Source of the DNA: Natronomonas salinimetallica
Lineage (GTDB): Archaea > Halobacteriota > Halobacteria > Halobacteriales > Haloarculaceae
Assembly: GCF_013839515.1 (NCBI RefSeq)
Contig: NZ_JACDNQ010000006.1
Span: forward strand, 110,587 to 174,586
Direction: 5' to 3'
Length of the DNA: 64,000 nt
Shown here: positions 52,216 through 62,149 of the stretch, one piece after another
How the letters are laid out: each line of letters begins with the position of its first letter
Numbering within the stretch: position 1 is the first letter of the stretch
The notes under the pieces: generated by a model
The model's database searches: none
Seen by the model: only the letters and a program-made list of their open reading frames with translations
What the model was told of the DNA's origin: nothing
Made by a program: the position numbers and the translations under genes

Positions 52216-52722
52216 CTATCGCTCGACCACGAGGAGCGCCACCCGCTCCGCGACGAGCGCCTCGAGCCCCGCATCGGTCGCGCCGAGTTCGGCCGCGCCG
52301 ATGTCGTAAAACGTCCGAACCCGGTCCGTATCGTAGTTACCGAGCGTCTCGGCCGGGGAGAGGAGAGCCTGGATGGCCTCGGTGGCGGCCGGTTCGTCCC
52401 CAGGGCCGTCGACGAGGACGACGGCCGGGGTCTCGCCCGCCGAAACGCCCATCTCGAAAGCCCGGTCGATCTGTCGTCGGCCGGCCGCATACAGCGCGAT
52501 CTCGACACCTCGGTCGCGAGCGATCGCCTGTCCGCGCGCGCGAGCCCTGTCGGCGAACTCGACGGCGCGTTCGAGATGGCGACGGGAGAGGACGTAGCGG
52601 GCGTCGAAGGCCTGCACTGTCACCCCGTGGGTCGCTGCGATCTCACCCGTTCGTTCGAGGAAGGCCTCGAGGCTTCCGAATCGGTCGCCACCGATATCGA
52701 CGATTCCCTCGGCGACCCGCAT
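52216..52722 (-). CDS. cgi121: KEOPS complex subunit Cgi121
   Basis: Subunit of the KEOPS complex that forms N6-threonylcarbamoyladenosine in ANN-decoding tRNAs; Cgi121 binds the tRNA 3' end and the Bud32 kinase. The 168-residue protein has the family features: GVTVQAFDARYVLSRRHLERA, AVEFADRARARGQAIARDRG, EIALYAAGRRQIDRAFEMGV and PAVVLVDG. It lies 16 bp after hel308 on the same strand, an arrangement frequent in euryarchaea, so they are probably co-transcribed. ATG 52722 starts MRVAEGIVDIGGDR. Confidence 0.9.
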   Translation of the reverse strand: MRVAEGIVDIGGDRFGSLEAFLERTGEIAATHGVTVQAFDARYVLSRRHLERAVEFADRARARGQAIARDRGVEIALYAAGRRQIDRAFEMGVSAGETPAVVLVDGPGDEPAATEAIQALLSPAETLGNYDTDRVRTFYDIGAAELGATDAGLEALVAERVALLVVER

Positions 52723-52738
52723 CAGCGGACACCGCCCA

Positions 52739-55036
52739 TCAAAAATCACCCAGGTTGGATTGGTCCTGGCCGTCGAGGGCCGCCTCGCCGCCGCTCCCTC
52801 CGCTTTCGGTGCTTTCGGTGCTTTCGCCGTCCGCTCCCGTATCGGGGACGGCCGTCGCGTCCGGAGTGACATCGTCCATATCCGGGTCCCGGTGGCCAGC
52901 GGCTTCGAGGACGTTCTCGGCGGTCTTGGCGCGCCCGCGGAGCGCGCCCAGAACGACCGCCTTGTCGGCCTCCCGGAGATCCGCCCGGGTCTCGACGCCG
53001 GCATCGTAGAGCCGCCGGGCCCGCTTGCGGCCGACGCCACGGACCCCCGCGAGATCGATCAACTCCTCGCCGACGCCGTGTTGGACCCGCTTGCGTGCGT
53101 TGCGTATCGCGCCCACGCTCTCGAGGCCGAGTTCGCCCGCCAGCGACTCGGCCGCCCCGAGCAGCCACTCGGCGGTGTCGACCTTGCCACGGATGTCGCC
53201 CGGGCCGACGCCGTAGCGTTCGGCGATCTCGTCCTCATCGAGTTCGCTCGCCCAGTCTTCGAGCATCCGGGCAGTCTTCATCGCCGAGAGCCAGTCCTCG
53301 AAGCGCTCCTCCTCGAACTCGCTGGGCATCGAGCCGAGAAACTCCGATTCGCGCTCGTAGGCCAACATCGTGTACTCCTCGCGGTCGCCCGAGCGGAGGT
53401 ACAGTTCGTACATATCCGGGGTACGGGAAACGAGGTGATACAGCCCCAGTACGGTCGGTGTCGTCGCGTCCTCGAAGCCGTCGATGATCTCCGCGGCGCT
53501 CATCGGATCGAGATACAGCCGCGAGACGGTGTGTCCGAGGTTCGTCGCCTCGACCGTCTCCCCGCGATCGATGAAGTCGTTCGTCTCCAGGTAAGCGAGC
53601 GTCGCGTCCACGACCCGTTCGAGGTTGTCCTCGCCGCCGTCCGGGCCGTGTCGGTACTGGCTCGCGTACAGCGTCTGATCGAGGAACTCGAGGAGCGCCG
53701 CCCGCGAATCCGCGAAGCCGGAGGCGACCGTCGCGAGCAGGTGGGTCCGCATCGAGGGCTCCCGCGCGAGTTTCGATTCGACCGGTTCGGGGTCAGCCCA
53801 GACGTAGCGGTCGAGCAACTCGTCGAGTTCGTCGTGGCTCTTCGCGAGCAATAGCGCCTCCCCGTATGGATCCCGCCCCGGGCGGCCGGCCCGGCCCATC
53901 ATCTGGTGGACCTCCAGTACGGAGAGCGGTTTCATCCCGCCGGCGTCCCCGGAGTAGCGACGCCAGTCCCGGACGACGACGCGTCTCGAGGGGGTATTCA
54001 CGCCCGCGGCGAGCGTCGGCGTCGCGGCGACGACCTTTATCAGCCGATCCCGGAAGGCGTCCTCGATGATCGAGCGGTGGTCACTCGAACATCCCGCGTG
54101 GTGGAAGGCAGCACCCTTGTGTACACACGCCGCGAGGTCCTCGCTCGTCTCGGTATCGGAGACGCCGCGGATCTCCTCGGCGAGATCTGCCAGTTGCCGG
54201 CGCTCGTCGTCGTCCAGTCCGTCGCGGCTCGTATTCGCCAACCGCTTTGCCGCCCCCTCGGCGTTCCGCCGGGAATTGACGAACACGAGCGTCGAACCGT
54301 CCTCGGCGAGCGTATCGCGGACGATCGCCTCGGTCGGCTTCTCGTTCGACCCGACGCGGAGTTCGCGTTGGGAGCCATCGCCGAAGTGCAACGCTTGTCC
54401 GTACTGTACGCCCGTCTTGAGTTCGATCGGCCGCCACGAGGAATCGACTAACTCGGCGTCGAGCCACCCGGCCATCTCCCCGGCGTTGCCGACGGTCGCC
54501 GACAGCGCGACGACCTGGAGGTTCGGGTTGATTCGCCGGAGTTTCGCGATCGTCACCTCCAGGGTCGGCCCCCGGTTTGGGTCGTCGACGAGGTGTACCT
54601 CGTCGCTCACGACACAGTCGAGGTCGTCGACCCACGGCGCGCCGTTTCGCACGAGCGAGTCGACCTTCTCGCTGGTGGCGACGATAACGTCCTTCCCGGC
54701 GAGCCACTCGCCGGAATCCTCGTAGTTGCCGGTGGCGACGCCGACCGAGACGTCGTACGCCTCGAAGGCAGCGAACTCCTCGCGCTTTTCGCTCGCGAGC
54801 GCCCGTAGCGGAACGATATACAGCGCCTTCCCACCCCGATCGACCGCCGACAGCATCGCGAGTTGCGCGATGAGGGTCTTACCGCTTGCGGTCGGGATCG
54901 ACGCGACTATGCTGTCCCCGTCGGCGACCCCCGCCTCGACGGCGGCGGCCTGCGGCGGATACAGCGACTCGATGCCCTCCTCCCGGAGGTGCTCTGTGAC
55001 CCACAGCGGCACCCCGGAAACGTCGGCGACGTCCAT
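52739..55036 (-). CDS. hel308: ATP-dependent DNA helicase Hel308
   Basis: Ski2-type 3'-5' helicase that unwinds forks and lagging strands, 765 residues. Domains run: RecA1 with Q-motif, Walker [16 protein letters not shown], motif [10 protein letters not shown] and motif [14 protein letters not shown]; RecA2 with [21 protein letters not shown] and [12 protein letters not shown]; winged helix; ratchet; and a helix-hairpin-helix ([20 protein letters not shown]). A disordered tail ends DQSNLGDF, which fits a minimal PIP-box. ATG 55036 starts [17 protein letters not shown]. The cgi121 gene follows by 16 bp. Confidence 0.95.
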   Translation of the reverse strand: MDVADVSGVPLWVTEHLREEGIESLYPPQAAAVEAGVADGDSIVASIPTASGKTLIAQLAMLSAVDRGGKALYIVPLRALASEKREEFAAFEAYDVSVGVATGNYEDSGEWLAGKDVIVATSEKVDSLVRNGAPWVDDLDCVVSDEVHLVDDPNRGPTLEVTIAKLRRINPNLQVVALSATVGNAGEMAGWLDAELVDSSWRPIELKTGVQYGQALHFGDGSQRELRVGSNEKPTEAIVRDTLAEDGSTLVFVNSRRNAEGAAKRLANTSRDGLDDDERRQLADLAEEIRGVSDTETSEDLAACVHKGAAFHHAGCSSDHRSIIEDAFRDRLIKVVAATPTLAAGVNTPSRRVVVRDWRRYSGDAGGMKPLSVLEVHQMMGRAGRPGRDPYGEALLLAKSHDELDELLDRYVWADPEPVESKLAREPSMRTHLLATVASGFADSRAALLEFLDQTLYASQYRHGPDGGEDNLERVVDATLAYLETNDFIDRGETVEATNLGHTVSRLYLDPMSAAEIIDGFEDATTPTVLGLYHLVSRTPDMYELYLRSGDREEYTMLAYERESEFLGSMPSEFEEERFEDWLSAMKTARMLEDWASELDEDEIAERYGVGPGDIRGKVDTAEWLLGAAESLAGELGLESVGAIRNARKRVQHGVGEELIDLAGVRGVGRKRARRLYDAGVETRADLREADKAVVLGALRGRAKTAENVLEAAGHRDPDMDDVTPDATAVPDTGADGESTESTESGGSGGEAALDGQDQSNLGDF

Positions 55037-55111
55037 TGGGTTCCGATTGTGCGTCACCGAATGTAAAGTGTCGTATCGCCGCTGAACGTCGGACGTCGAA
55101 CGGATCGTGGC

Positions 55112-55163
55112 CGTCGTCCGGGAGCCGTCGTCCGGGAGCCGTCGTCCGGGAGCCGTCGTCCGG
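55112..55163. repeat. 14-bp tandem repeat, three and a half copies
   Basis: Perfect tandem copies of CGTCGTCCGGGAGC in the hel308 promoter side of the spacer. Confidence 0.8.
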
Positions 55164-55198
55164 CGATGTGTGCCCACAAGTCGGATCGGCACCCGGCG

Positions 55199-55355
55199 GT
55201 GTCCACGGGTCGGGACGCTATCCGACGGCGTGCGTCCACGAGTCGGGTTGTCGTCCGACGACGTGCGTCCACGAGTCGGGTTGTCGTCCGACGACGTGCG
55301 TCCACGAGTCGGGTTGTCGTCCGATGGCGTGCGTCCACGAGTCGGGACGCCGTCA
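55199..55355. repeat. 33-bp tandem repeat, about four and a half copies
   Basis: Three perfect copies starting GTGCGTCCACGAGTCGGG at 55230, 55263 and 55296, a fourth partial copy at 55329 and a degenerate copy before them. The period is a multiple of three, so the plus-strand frame gives an eleven-residue repeat, [11 protein letters not shown]. Confidence 0.85.
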
Positions 55356-55386
55356 CGCCTTTGTTCCCATCGGCCGAACCGATGGT

Positions 55387-55629
55387 ATGAAGGTCAGATT
55401 CGACCGTGAGACCTGTATCGGGATGTTCCAGTGCGTCGCGGAGTGGGACGCATTCGAGAAAGACGAGGACGAGGGGAAAGCCGACCTCGACAGCGCCGAT
55501 GAGATCGAACCGGATATCTTCGAGCGCGAGGTCCCCGATGACGCCGAACTCGACGCCAAGTTCGCCGCGCGGGTCTGCCCCGTCGACGCCATCGAGGTCT
55601 ACGACGACGACGGCGAGCAGATCGTATAG
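55387..55629 (+). CDS. Ferredoxin (single cluster, probably [3Fe-4S])
   Basis: Small acidic electron carrier of 80 residues. Starting [20 protein letters not shown], it has the cysteine pattern C-x5-C followed near the C terminus by [13 protein letters not shown]. The usual middle cysteine of CxxCxxC is missing (the spacing CIGMFQC), which fits a [3Fe-4S] monocluster ferredoxin. An acidic insert lies between the cysteine pairs. Redox partner is unknown. It is divergent from hel308 and convergent with mdh. Confidence 0.82.
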   Translation: MKVRFDRETCIGMFQCVAEWDAFEKDEDEGKADLDSADEIEPDIFEREVPDDAELDAKFAARVCPVDAIEVYDDDGEQIV

Positions 55630-55666
55630 GGCACCAGTTGCGACCGTGATATGAATACCGCGGCGA

Positions 55667-56578
55667 TCAGGTGATCTTGTCGTACTGCTCCTGGAGTTTC
55701 TCGGCCGCCTCGTCCATCAGTTCGGCCTCGTACGCCTCGAGGTCCCACTCGACGACTTCCTCGACGCCGTTCGATCCGAGTTTGACCGGGACGCCGAACG
55801 CGGTGTCCTCGTAGCCGTACTCGCCGTCGAGGACGATCGAACCCGGTAGCACCTCGCCGGTGTCGTTGATTATGGCCTCGACCATGTGTGCGACGCCCGT
55901 CGCCGGACCCCACTGGGTCGCGCCCTTGCGTTCGATGACATCCATCGCGGACTCCTGGAGGTCGCCGAGGATCTCCTCGCGCTCGCCCTCGAAGTCGGGA
56001 TCGGTACCGTCGACGCGGACCTTCGAGAAGACGGGAACCTGTGCGTCACCGTGCTCGCCGAGGATCGTCGCTTCGACGTTTTTCACCGGCACGTCGAAGC
56101 GCTCCGAGAGAACGTACCGGAAGCGCGCGGAGTCGAGGCGGCCACCGAAACCGACGACCGCGTGTCGGTCCCGATCGCCCGACTCGTAGAGGTGACGGTT
56201 CAGGAGGTCGACGGGGTTCGACGTCGTGACCGAGACGTACTCGTCGTTGTACTCGTCGATAGAGGAGCCGATGTCTTCCATGATCGGCGCGTTGTCGCCG
56301 GCGAGGTCGATCCGGGTCTGTCCCGGCTGGCGGGGGATCCCGGCGGTGATGACGACGACGTCCGAGCCGGCGGTGTCCTCGTATTCTCCCTGTACGACCG
56401 TCGTGTTGGAGTCGTAGGCGACACCGTGGTTCGTGTCGGCCGCCTGTCCGATAGTCGTCTCACGCTGGTCCGGGATGTCGACGAAGACGAGTTCGTCAGC
56501 GACGTCGCGTAGTGCGATGTTGTACCCCGCTGCGGCACCAACGGTGCCCGCGGCACCGATAATGCTAACTTTAGTCAT
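55667..56578 (-). CDS. mdh: Malate dehydrogenase (LDH-like type)
   Basis: NAD(P)-dependent TCA-cycle enzyme of 303 residues, of the lactate-dehydrogenase-like tetrameric type found in halophiles. The Rossmann motif [20 protein letters not shown] is at the N terminus; substrate loop RQPGQTR carries the malate-specific arginine; TSNPVDLLN and catalytic [13 protein letters not shown] follow. Very acidic surface, typical for salt-stable MDH. ATG 56578 starts MTKVSIIGA. Confidence 0.95.
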   Translation of the reverse strand: MTKVSIIGAAGTVGAAAGYNIALRDVADELVFVDIPDQRETTIGQAADTNHGVAYDSNTTVVQGEYEDTAGSDVVVITAGIPRQPGQTRIDLAGDNAPIMEDIGSSIDEYNDEYVSVTTSNPVDLLNRHLYESGDRDRHAVVGFGGRLDSARFRYVLSERFDVPVKNVEATILGEHGDAQVPVFSKVRVDGTDPDFEGEREEILGDLQESAMDVIERKGATQWGPATGVAHMVEAIINDTGEVLPGSIVLDGEYGYEDTAFGVPVKLGSNGVEEVVEWDLEAYEAELMDEAAEKLQEQYDKIT

Positions 56579-56853
56579 GATCGTTCACAAACGAGCGTGG
56601 AAGCCGATTAACTCTTGTCTTTTTTCTCCGTGAGCCGTTCGCCTGTACACGCCCTACAGCGGCCGTCTACCCGAATTTTCAACGTTCCGTCGAAGTTGTC
56701 GACGTCAACTCACGTACCGTATCGGGCCATCCTCGCTACCCCGTAACCCCACCGGCGGACTGCCCCGTAACCCCACCGGCGGACTGCCCCGTGGCGTCCC
56801 CCGCTGTCGCCGCAACCGACAGGATTTCACGCCGCCGGACCCTTCTGTCGATA
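56579..56853. other. Spacer between mdh and uvrA
   Basis: Divergent 275-bp spacer. Positions 56739-56796 are a 24-bp tandem repeat; otherwise no gene is apparent. Confidence 0.55.
56739..56796. repeat. 24-bp tandem repeat upstream of uvrA
   Basis: Two perfect copies of a unit beginning CCCCGTAACCCCACCGGC (56739-56762 and 56763-56786) and the start of a third. A promoter-proximal duplication upstream of uvrA. Confidence 0.8.
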
Positions 56854-59847
56854 ATGACTGACGACATCGTCGTCCGCGGTGCCGCCGAACACAACTTAAA
56901 GGACGTCGACGTGTCCATCCCGCGCGAGGAGTTTACCGTGGTTACGGGGCTCTCGGGGTCCGGCAAATCGTCGCTCGCGTTCCAGACGGTCTACGCCGAG
57001 GGTCAGCGCCGCTACATCGAGTCGCTCAGTGCCTACGCCCGCAACTTCCTCGGGCAGATGGACAAACCCCAAGTCGAGAACGTCGAGGGGCTGTCGCCGG
57101 CGATCTCCATCGATCAGAAGAACGCCGCCAACAATCCCCGATCGACGGTCGGAACGGTGACAGAGCTTCACGACTACCTCCGGCTGTTGTACGCCCGCGT
57201 CGGTACGCCACACTGTCCCGAGTGCGAGCGGGAGGTCGGCGAGCAGAGCGCCCAACGGATGGTCAGACGGCTACTCGAACTTCCGGAGGGGACACGGGCG
57301 AAGGTCTGTGCGCCCGTGATCCGCGATCAGAAAGGGGCCTTCGAGGACCGCTTCGACGGATTCGTGAGCGAGGGCTACACCAGAGTCGAGGTCGACGGCG
57401 AGGAGTACGACCTCTCGCTCGACCGTCCCGACCTCGACGAGAACTACGACCACACCGTCGACGTCGTCGTCGACCGGGTGAAGCTGGCCGACGACGCCCG
57501 CTCGCGGATCACCGACTCCGTCGAGACGGCCCTGGAGGAGGCGGACGGTGTCCTAAAAGTGATCGTTCCGGACCCGCCCGAGGGAGCCGATATCGGTTCC
57601 GAAAGCCGGCGTACAGGCGATCTAGCCGGAGACGCGGACGATCGCCTCGTCGTCGAGTTCTCCGAGGAGTTGGCCTGTACCCACTGTGGGATCGACCTCC
57701 CGGAGATCGAGACCCGTTCGTTCTCGTTTAATTCGCCACACGGTGCCTGTCCGGACTGCGACGGGATCGGCGAGACCAAAGAGGTCGACGAGAGCCTCGT
57801 CGTCACGGATCCCGACGAGCCCATCAAAGAGGTCTTCCAGCCCTGGAGCTACAGCCGGTCGTACTACCGGACGCGGCTCGACAGCGTCGCGGCGCACTTC
57901 GGCGTGAGTGTCGAGACGCCCTTTTCGGATCTTCCGGACGACGTCCGACGGCAGTTCCTCTACGGAACGGACGGGGAAGTCGTCTTCGAGCGACGGACGA
58001 AAAACGGCACCCGACGGAAAGAAAAGCGCTTCGAGGGGGTCATCCCGAACCTCGATCGTCGCTACGTCGAGACGGACTCGGAGAGCACGCGCGAACACAT
58101 CGAGGACTACATGGCGACGACGACGTGTCCGTCCTGTGAGGGCACGCGGCTGAAGGCCGAATCGCGCGCCGTGCTGGTCGATGGGACCTCGATTACCGAG
58201 GTCAACCGGCTCTCGATCGGCGATGCGCTGGACCACTTCGAGGGCCTCGAAGCCGACCTCGGCGAGCGTGAGCGGACGATCGCCGAGGAGATCCTCAAAG
58301 AGATACGGGCACGGCTCGGGTTCATGCAGGAGGTCGGCCTGGAGTATCTGACGCTCGATCGGGAGGCATCGACGCTATCGGGCGGCGAGAGCCAGCGGAT
58401 CCGACTCGCCACGCAGGTCGGGTCGGGGCTCGTCGGCGTCCTCTACGTTCTCGATGAGCCCTCGATCGGGCTCCACCAGCGCGACAACGACCGCCTGTTG
58501 GATACCCTCGAAGGCCTACGGGACCTCGGAAACACCCTCGTCGTCGTCGAACACGACGAGGAGACGATGTGGCGTGCGGACAACGTCATCGACATGGGAC
58601 CCGGTCCCGGCAAACGCGGCGGCGAGGTCGTCGCCAACGGGAGCGTCGAGGACGTGATGGCCGCCGAGGAGTCCGTTACCGGCGAGTACCTCTCGGGCGA
58701 GCGGGCGATCCCGGTTCCCGAGGAGCGTCGCGAACCCGGCCCTTGGCGGGACTCCAAACGGACGAGTGGGGACGAACGACCCGTAAGCCGCGGCCCGGAA
58801 GGTTACCTGACGGTCCGGGGGGCCCGCCAGCACAACCTCAAAGATATCGACGTCTCGCTCCCGCTCGGCTGTTTTACCGCGATCACCGGCGTCTCCGGGT
58901 CGGGGAAGTCGACGCTACTCCACGAAATCATCTATAAGGGCCTCGTCAGGCGGATGAACGACACCGACGTGTTCCCGGGCGAGCACGACGACATCGAGGG
59001 GATCGATGGGATCGAGACAGTCCGGCTCATCGACCAGTCGCCGATCGGCCGGACGCCGCGGTCGAACCCCGCGACATATACGAACGTCTTCGATCACATC
59101 CGCGAGTTGTTCGCCGAGACGAAGCGCTCGAAACGGCGCGGCTACGAGCGTGGCCGGTTCTCGTTCAACGTCAAGGGCGGGCGGTGTGAGTCTTGCGGTG
59201 GCCAGGGGACCGTCAAGATCGACATGAACTTCCTCTCGGACGTGTACGTCCCCTGCGAGGAGTGTGGGGGCGATCGCTACAACGACGAGACCCTGGAGGT
59301 CACGTACAAAGGCGCGACGATCTCGGACGTGCTCGATATGGAGGTCGACGAGGCCTACGAGTTCTTCGAGGGCCACAGCGGGATCCGACGCCGCCTGGAG
59401 CTGTTGGCGGACGTCGGCCTGGGCTACATGCGACTGGGCCAGCCCTCGACGACGCTGTCTGGCGGGGAGGCACAGCGGGTCAAACTCGCCGAGGAACTCG
59501 GCAAACGCGACACCGGAGAGACGCTATATCTGCTCGATGAGCCGACGACGGGCCTCCACAGCGAGGACGAGCGTAAACTGATCGACGTGCTACATCGTCT
59601 CACCGACGACGGCAACACCGTCGTCGTCGTCGAGCACGAACTCGACCTCGTAAAGAACGCCGACCACATCGTCGACCTCGGTCCCGAGGGCGGGGAAGGT
59701 GGCGGCGAGCTCGTCGCCGAGGGGACACCGGAGTCGGTCGCGCGGGTCGAGGAATCCCACACCGGGCGGTACCTCCGTGACCATCTCCCAGCGGTCGATA
59801 TCGAGGGCCCGCGGGCGAGCGAACAGCGGGCCGCGGGCGACGATTGA
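56854..59847 (+). CDS. uvrA: Excinuclease ABC subunit UvrA
   Basis: Damage-recognition ATPase of bacterial-type nucleotide excision repair, 997 residues. Two ABC modules: Walker A VVTGLSGSGKSSLAFQT near residues 29-45 and ITGVSGSGKSTLLHE in the second half; signatures LSGGESQRIRL and LSGGEAQRVKL. Zinc fingers lie in CTHCGIDLP with CPDCDGIGE, and CESCGGQGTVK with VPCEECGGDRY. Haloarchaea possess UvrABC, acquired from bacteria. ATG 56854 starts MTDDIVVRGAAEHNLKDVD; a GTG frame upstream is ignored. The stop codon lies at the edge of a 28-bp tandem array. Confidence 0.97.
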   Translation: MTDDIVVRGAAEHNLKDVDVSIPREEFTVVTGLSGSGKSSLAFQTVYAEGQRRYIESLSAYARNFLGQMDKPQVENVEGLSPAISIDQKNAANNPRSTVGTVTELHDYLRLLYARVGTPHCPECEREVGEQSAQRMVRRLLELPEGTRAKVCAPVIRDQKGAFEDRFDGFVSEGYTRVEVDGEEYDLSLDRPDLDENYDHTVDVVVDRVKLADDARSRITDSVETALEEADGVLKVIVPDPPEGADIGSESRRTGDLAGDADDRLVVEFSEELACTHCGIDLPEIETRSFSFNSPHGACPDCDGIGETKEVDESLVVTDPDEPIKEVFQPWSYSRSYYRTRLDSVAAHFGVSVETPFSDLPDDVRRQFLYGTDGEVVFERRTKNGTRRKEKRFEGVIPNLDRRYVETDSESTREHIEDYMATTTCPSCEGTRLKAESRAVLVDGTSITEVNRLSIGDALDHFEGLEADLGERERTIAEEILKEIRARLGFMQEVGLEYLTLDREASTLSGGESQRIRLATQVGSGLVGVLYVLDEPSIGLHQRDNDRLLDTLEGLRDLGNTLVVVEHDEETMWRADNVIDMGPGPGKRGGEVVANGSVEDVMAAEESVTGEYLSGERAIPVPEERREPGPWRDSKRTSGDERPVSRGPEGYLTVRGARQHNLKDIDVSLPLGCFTAITGVSGSGKSTLLHEIIYKGLVRRMNDTDVFPGEHDDIEGIDGIETVRLIDQSPIGRTPRSNPATYTNVFDHIRELFAETKRSKRRGYERGRFSFNVKGGRCESCGGQGTVKIDMNFLSDVYVPCEECGGDRYNDETLEVTYKGATISDVLDMEVDEAYEFFEGHSGIRRRLELLADVGLGYMRLGQPSTTLSGGEAQRVKLAEELGKRDTGETLYLLDEPTTGLHSEDERKLIDVLHRLTDDGNTVVVVEHELDLVKNADHIVDLGPEGGEGGGELVAEGTPESVARVEESHTGRYLRDHLPAVDIEGPRASEQRAAGDD

Positions 59848-59982
59848 AGCCGATTCGATCGTAGACGACAATTGAAGCCGATTCGATCGTAGACGACGAT
59901 TGAAGCCGATTCGATCGTAGACGACGATTGAAGCCGATTCGATCGTAGACAACGATTGAAGCCGATTCGATCGTAGACGATG
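59843..59982. repeat. 28-bp tandem array, five copies, at the 3' end of uvrA
   Basis: Copies start at 59843, 59871, 59899, 59927 and 59955 (ATTGAAGCCGATTCGATCGT begins each). The first copy includes the uvrA stop TGA. Copies differ by at most two bases. Each contains CGATTCGATCG. It fills most of the uvrA-polD1 spacer. Confidence 0.9.
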
Positions 59983-60050
59983 ATCGAGACGAACGGAGCC
60001 GTCGACGGCCGGTTCGCTACGTTTTTGCCCGACGGAACCGACGTGTGGCT

Positions 60051-61898
60051 GTGCCACTGGAGAAGCCGGCGCGCATCGCACGCGAACTCGCGAGCCACGG
60101 CTACGCCGCCGATAGGGAAGCGATCACGCTTCTGGCGGGGGCTGGGGACACTGCCGAAGCGCTCGCGCTCGCCGTCGAGGCGACACCTGAGGACGCGTTG
60201 AAACTCACCTCCGAGGACGTTCAGGCGGTCCTCGGTGACCGTCCGCAGGGGCGACGAGATCCGATAGCCGAGGACGCCACGCCGACCGGAGGGACGGACG
60301 AATCGGCCTCGGTCGGTCGGTCCCAGGGGGGGGCGGCTTCCCCCGACGAAGCGGGTGGCTCCGCCGGATCCGACCCCCCCGTTTCGGGTGGAACCGGAGA
60401 CTCTAACACGGGAGGTGGTACCGTATCGTCTCCAGTGGAAACGGAGGGGTCGGGAGACGGCGTGGCGGGAGCAAATGACGGCGTGATGAGAGCGGACGAC
60501 GGGGAGACGAAAGCAAACGACGAAAACGGAGCGACGGGAACGGACGACGGGGAGACGAAAGCAAACGACGAAAACGGAGCGACGGGAACGGACGACGGGA
60601 CGGGAGCGGTCCGGAAGAGTACGGATCGAGCCATAGCGGACGGGGACGATCGGACGGGAAAGCCGGACAGCGGCCGAAACGCCGATCGGTCGCTTCGCTC
60701 CCTGGAGATCGGCAACGACATGACCGGCTACTCGACGGGAACCGGCGAGTACGACGATTTCGTAGCGACGTTTCGGGACCGCTACGAACGCCTCGCCGGG
60801 AAACTCAAAGGGCGAGTCAATCACCGCAACGCGACGGCGATCCAGGCCGGTCCCGGCGGCGGCGACGCCGGCATGGTCGGGATGGTGTCGGACATCCGCT
60901 CGACGGCCTCGGGCCACTGGCTCGTCGAGTTGGAGGACACGACGGGCGTTTTTCCGTGTCTGGTGATGAAAGACAAGGCGATCGCCGGGTTAGTCGAGGA
61001 GTTGCTGTACGACGAGGTGATCGCCGTCGAGGGGACGGTGTCGGGCGACGGCGAAATTCTGTTCGTCGACGACCTGTATTTCCCCGACGTTCCGCGGACC
61101 TACGAGCCCTCGACGGCCGACAGACACGTCAAGGCCGCCCTCATAAGCGACGTCCACGTCGGCAGCCAGGAGTTCATGGCCGATGCCTGGAGCCGGTTCA
61201 CCTCCTGGCTCCACACCGAGGAGGCCGAACGGATCGAGTACCTGCTCATCGCGGGCGATATGGTCGAAGGCGTCGGCGTCTACCCCGACCAAGACGAGGA
61301 ACTGGATATCATCGATATCTTCGACCAGTATCGACGCTTTTCGGAGTATCTCAAGGAGGTGCCGGGCGATCTAGAGATCGTGATGATCCCCGGCAACCAC
61401 GATGCGGTCCGCCTCGCCGAGCCACAGCCGGGGTTCGACGAGGAACTCCGGTCTATCATGACCGCCCACGACGCCCGGATCGTCTCGAATCCGGCGGTCG
61501 TCACGATCGAAGGCGTTTCGGTGTTGATGTACCACGGCGTCTCCCTGGACGAGGTCATCGCCGAACTCCCCGAGGAGAAAGCCAACTACGACGAGCCACA
61601 CCGGGCGATGTACCAACTACTTAAAAAACGTCACGTCGCCCCGCAGTTCGGCGCTCACACCCGGGTTGCCCCCGAGGACAAAGACTACCTCGTCATGGAC
61701 GATGTGCCCGATATTTTTCACACCGGTCACGTTCACAAGCTCGGCTGGGGTAAATACCGGAACGTGATGGCGGTCAACTCCGGTTGCTGGCAGGCTCAGA
61801 CGGATTTCCAGCGGAGCGTGAACATCGATCCCGACGCCGGCTTCGCTCCGGTCATCGACCTCGATACGCTCGAGATGACCGTTCATAAGTTCTCGTAG
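60051..61898 (+). CDS. polD1: DNA polymerase D small subunit (DP1)
   Basis: Proofreading 3'-5' exonuclease subunit of the euryarchaeal replicative polymerase D, 615 residues. A helical N-terminal domain (residues 1-60) is followed by about 170 low-complexity acidic residues, including a duplicated 16-residue segment; then an OB domain (GMVGMVSDIRSTASGHWLV) and a metallophosphoesterase domain with SDVHVGSQEF, GDMVEGVGVYP, PGNHDAVR and HTGHVHKLG. GTG 60051 (VPLEKPARI) was preferred to GTG 60045. It is preceded by a 28-bp tandem array; DP2 lies 1.1 kb downstream on the same strand. Confidence 0.94.
   Translation: MPLEKPARIARELASHGYAADREAITLLAGAGDTAEALALAVEATPEDALKLTSEDVQAVLGDRPQGRRDPIAEDATPTGGTDESASVGRSQGGAASPDEAGGSAGSDPPVSGGTGDSNTGGGTVSSPVETEGSGDGVAGANDGVMRADDGETKANDENGATGTDDGETKANDENGATGTDDGTGAVRKSTDRAIADGDDRTGKPDSGRNADRSLRSLEIGNDMTGYSTGTGEYDDFVATFRDRYERLAGKLKGRVNHRNATAIQAGPGGGDAGMVGMVSDIRSTASGHWLVELEDTTGVFPCLVMKDKAIAGLVEELLYDEVIAVEGTVSGDGEILFVDDLYFPDVPRTYEPSTADRHVKAALISDVHVGSQEFMADAWSRFTSWLHTEEAERIEYLLIAGDMVEGVGVYPDQDEELDIIDIFDQYRRFSEYLKEVPGDLEIVMIPGNHDAVRLAEPQPGFDEELRSIMTAHDARIVSNPAVVTIEGVSVLMYHGVSLDEVIAELPEEKANYDEPHRAMYQLLKKRHVAPQFGAHTRVAPEDKDYLVMDDVPDIFHTGHVHKLGWGKYRNVMAVNSGCWQAQTDFQRSVNIDPDAGFAPVIDLDTLEMTVHKFS
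60493..60597. repeat. In-frame 48-bp duplication in polD1 linker
   Basis: Two virtually identical 48-bp copies give the 16-residue repeat TDDGETKANDENGATG in the disordered linker of DP1. Confidence 0.85.
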
Positions 61899-62149
61899 CC
61901 ACCTCCGGACGTGGACCGTGGTCCCCGCTTCCTGACGGAATGCTGTGGACGTTCTGCGTGCCAACGCGGTACCACGGGACGTTCTGCGTCCCAATATAGT
62001 ACTACAAGACGTTCTGCGTCCGTTGACTCGTCGGTCCATTTGAGAGCATTTAATTACTCGACAGACCGCGACGATCCGACCGCCACCGTCAGGTATGAGA
62101 CGTAGTGACATCGTCACCGTTATATACTCTCTGTGAACTATTAGCATAT
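61899..62149. other. Spacer after polD1 with 30-bp repeats
   Basis: A 251-bp stretch containing a 30-bp-period repeat at 61947-62025 (GGACGTTCTGCGT at 61947 and 61977, then AGACGTTCTGCGT at 62007) and the promoter region of the small gene at 62150. Nothing else was recognised. Confidence 0.55.
61947..62025. repeat. 30-bp period repeat, two and a half copies
   Basis: The core GACGTTCTGCGT is conserved in three copies, while the rest of the unit has diverged, so this array is older than the others. It lies 48 bp after the polD1 stop. Confidence 0.7.

Larger units (their letters stand above)
55037..55386. other. Repeat-filled spacer between hel308 and ferredoxin
   Basis: The 350-bp divergent spacer is mostly two tandem arrays, a 14-bp unit (about 55112-55163) and a 33-bp unit (55199-55355). 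Several frames are open through it, including one in phase with the ferredoxin ATG, because the repeat lacks stops; the ferredoxin start was set at the conserved MKVRFD. Confidence 0.65.

Noticed and set aside
55199..55355. CRISPR array
   Set aside because: Units are contiguous 33-bp direct repeats without unique spacers; same reasoning for the 28-bp and 19-bp arrays.
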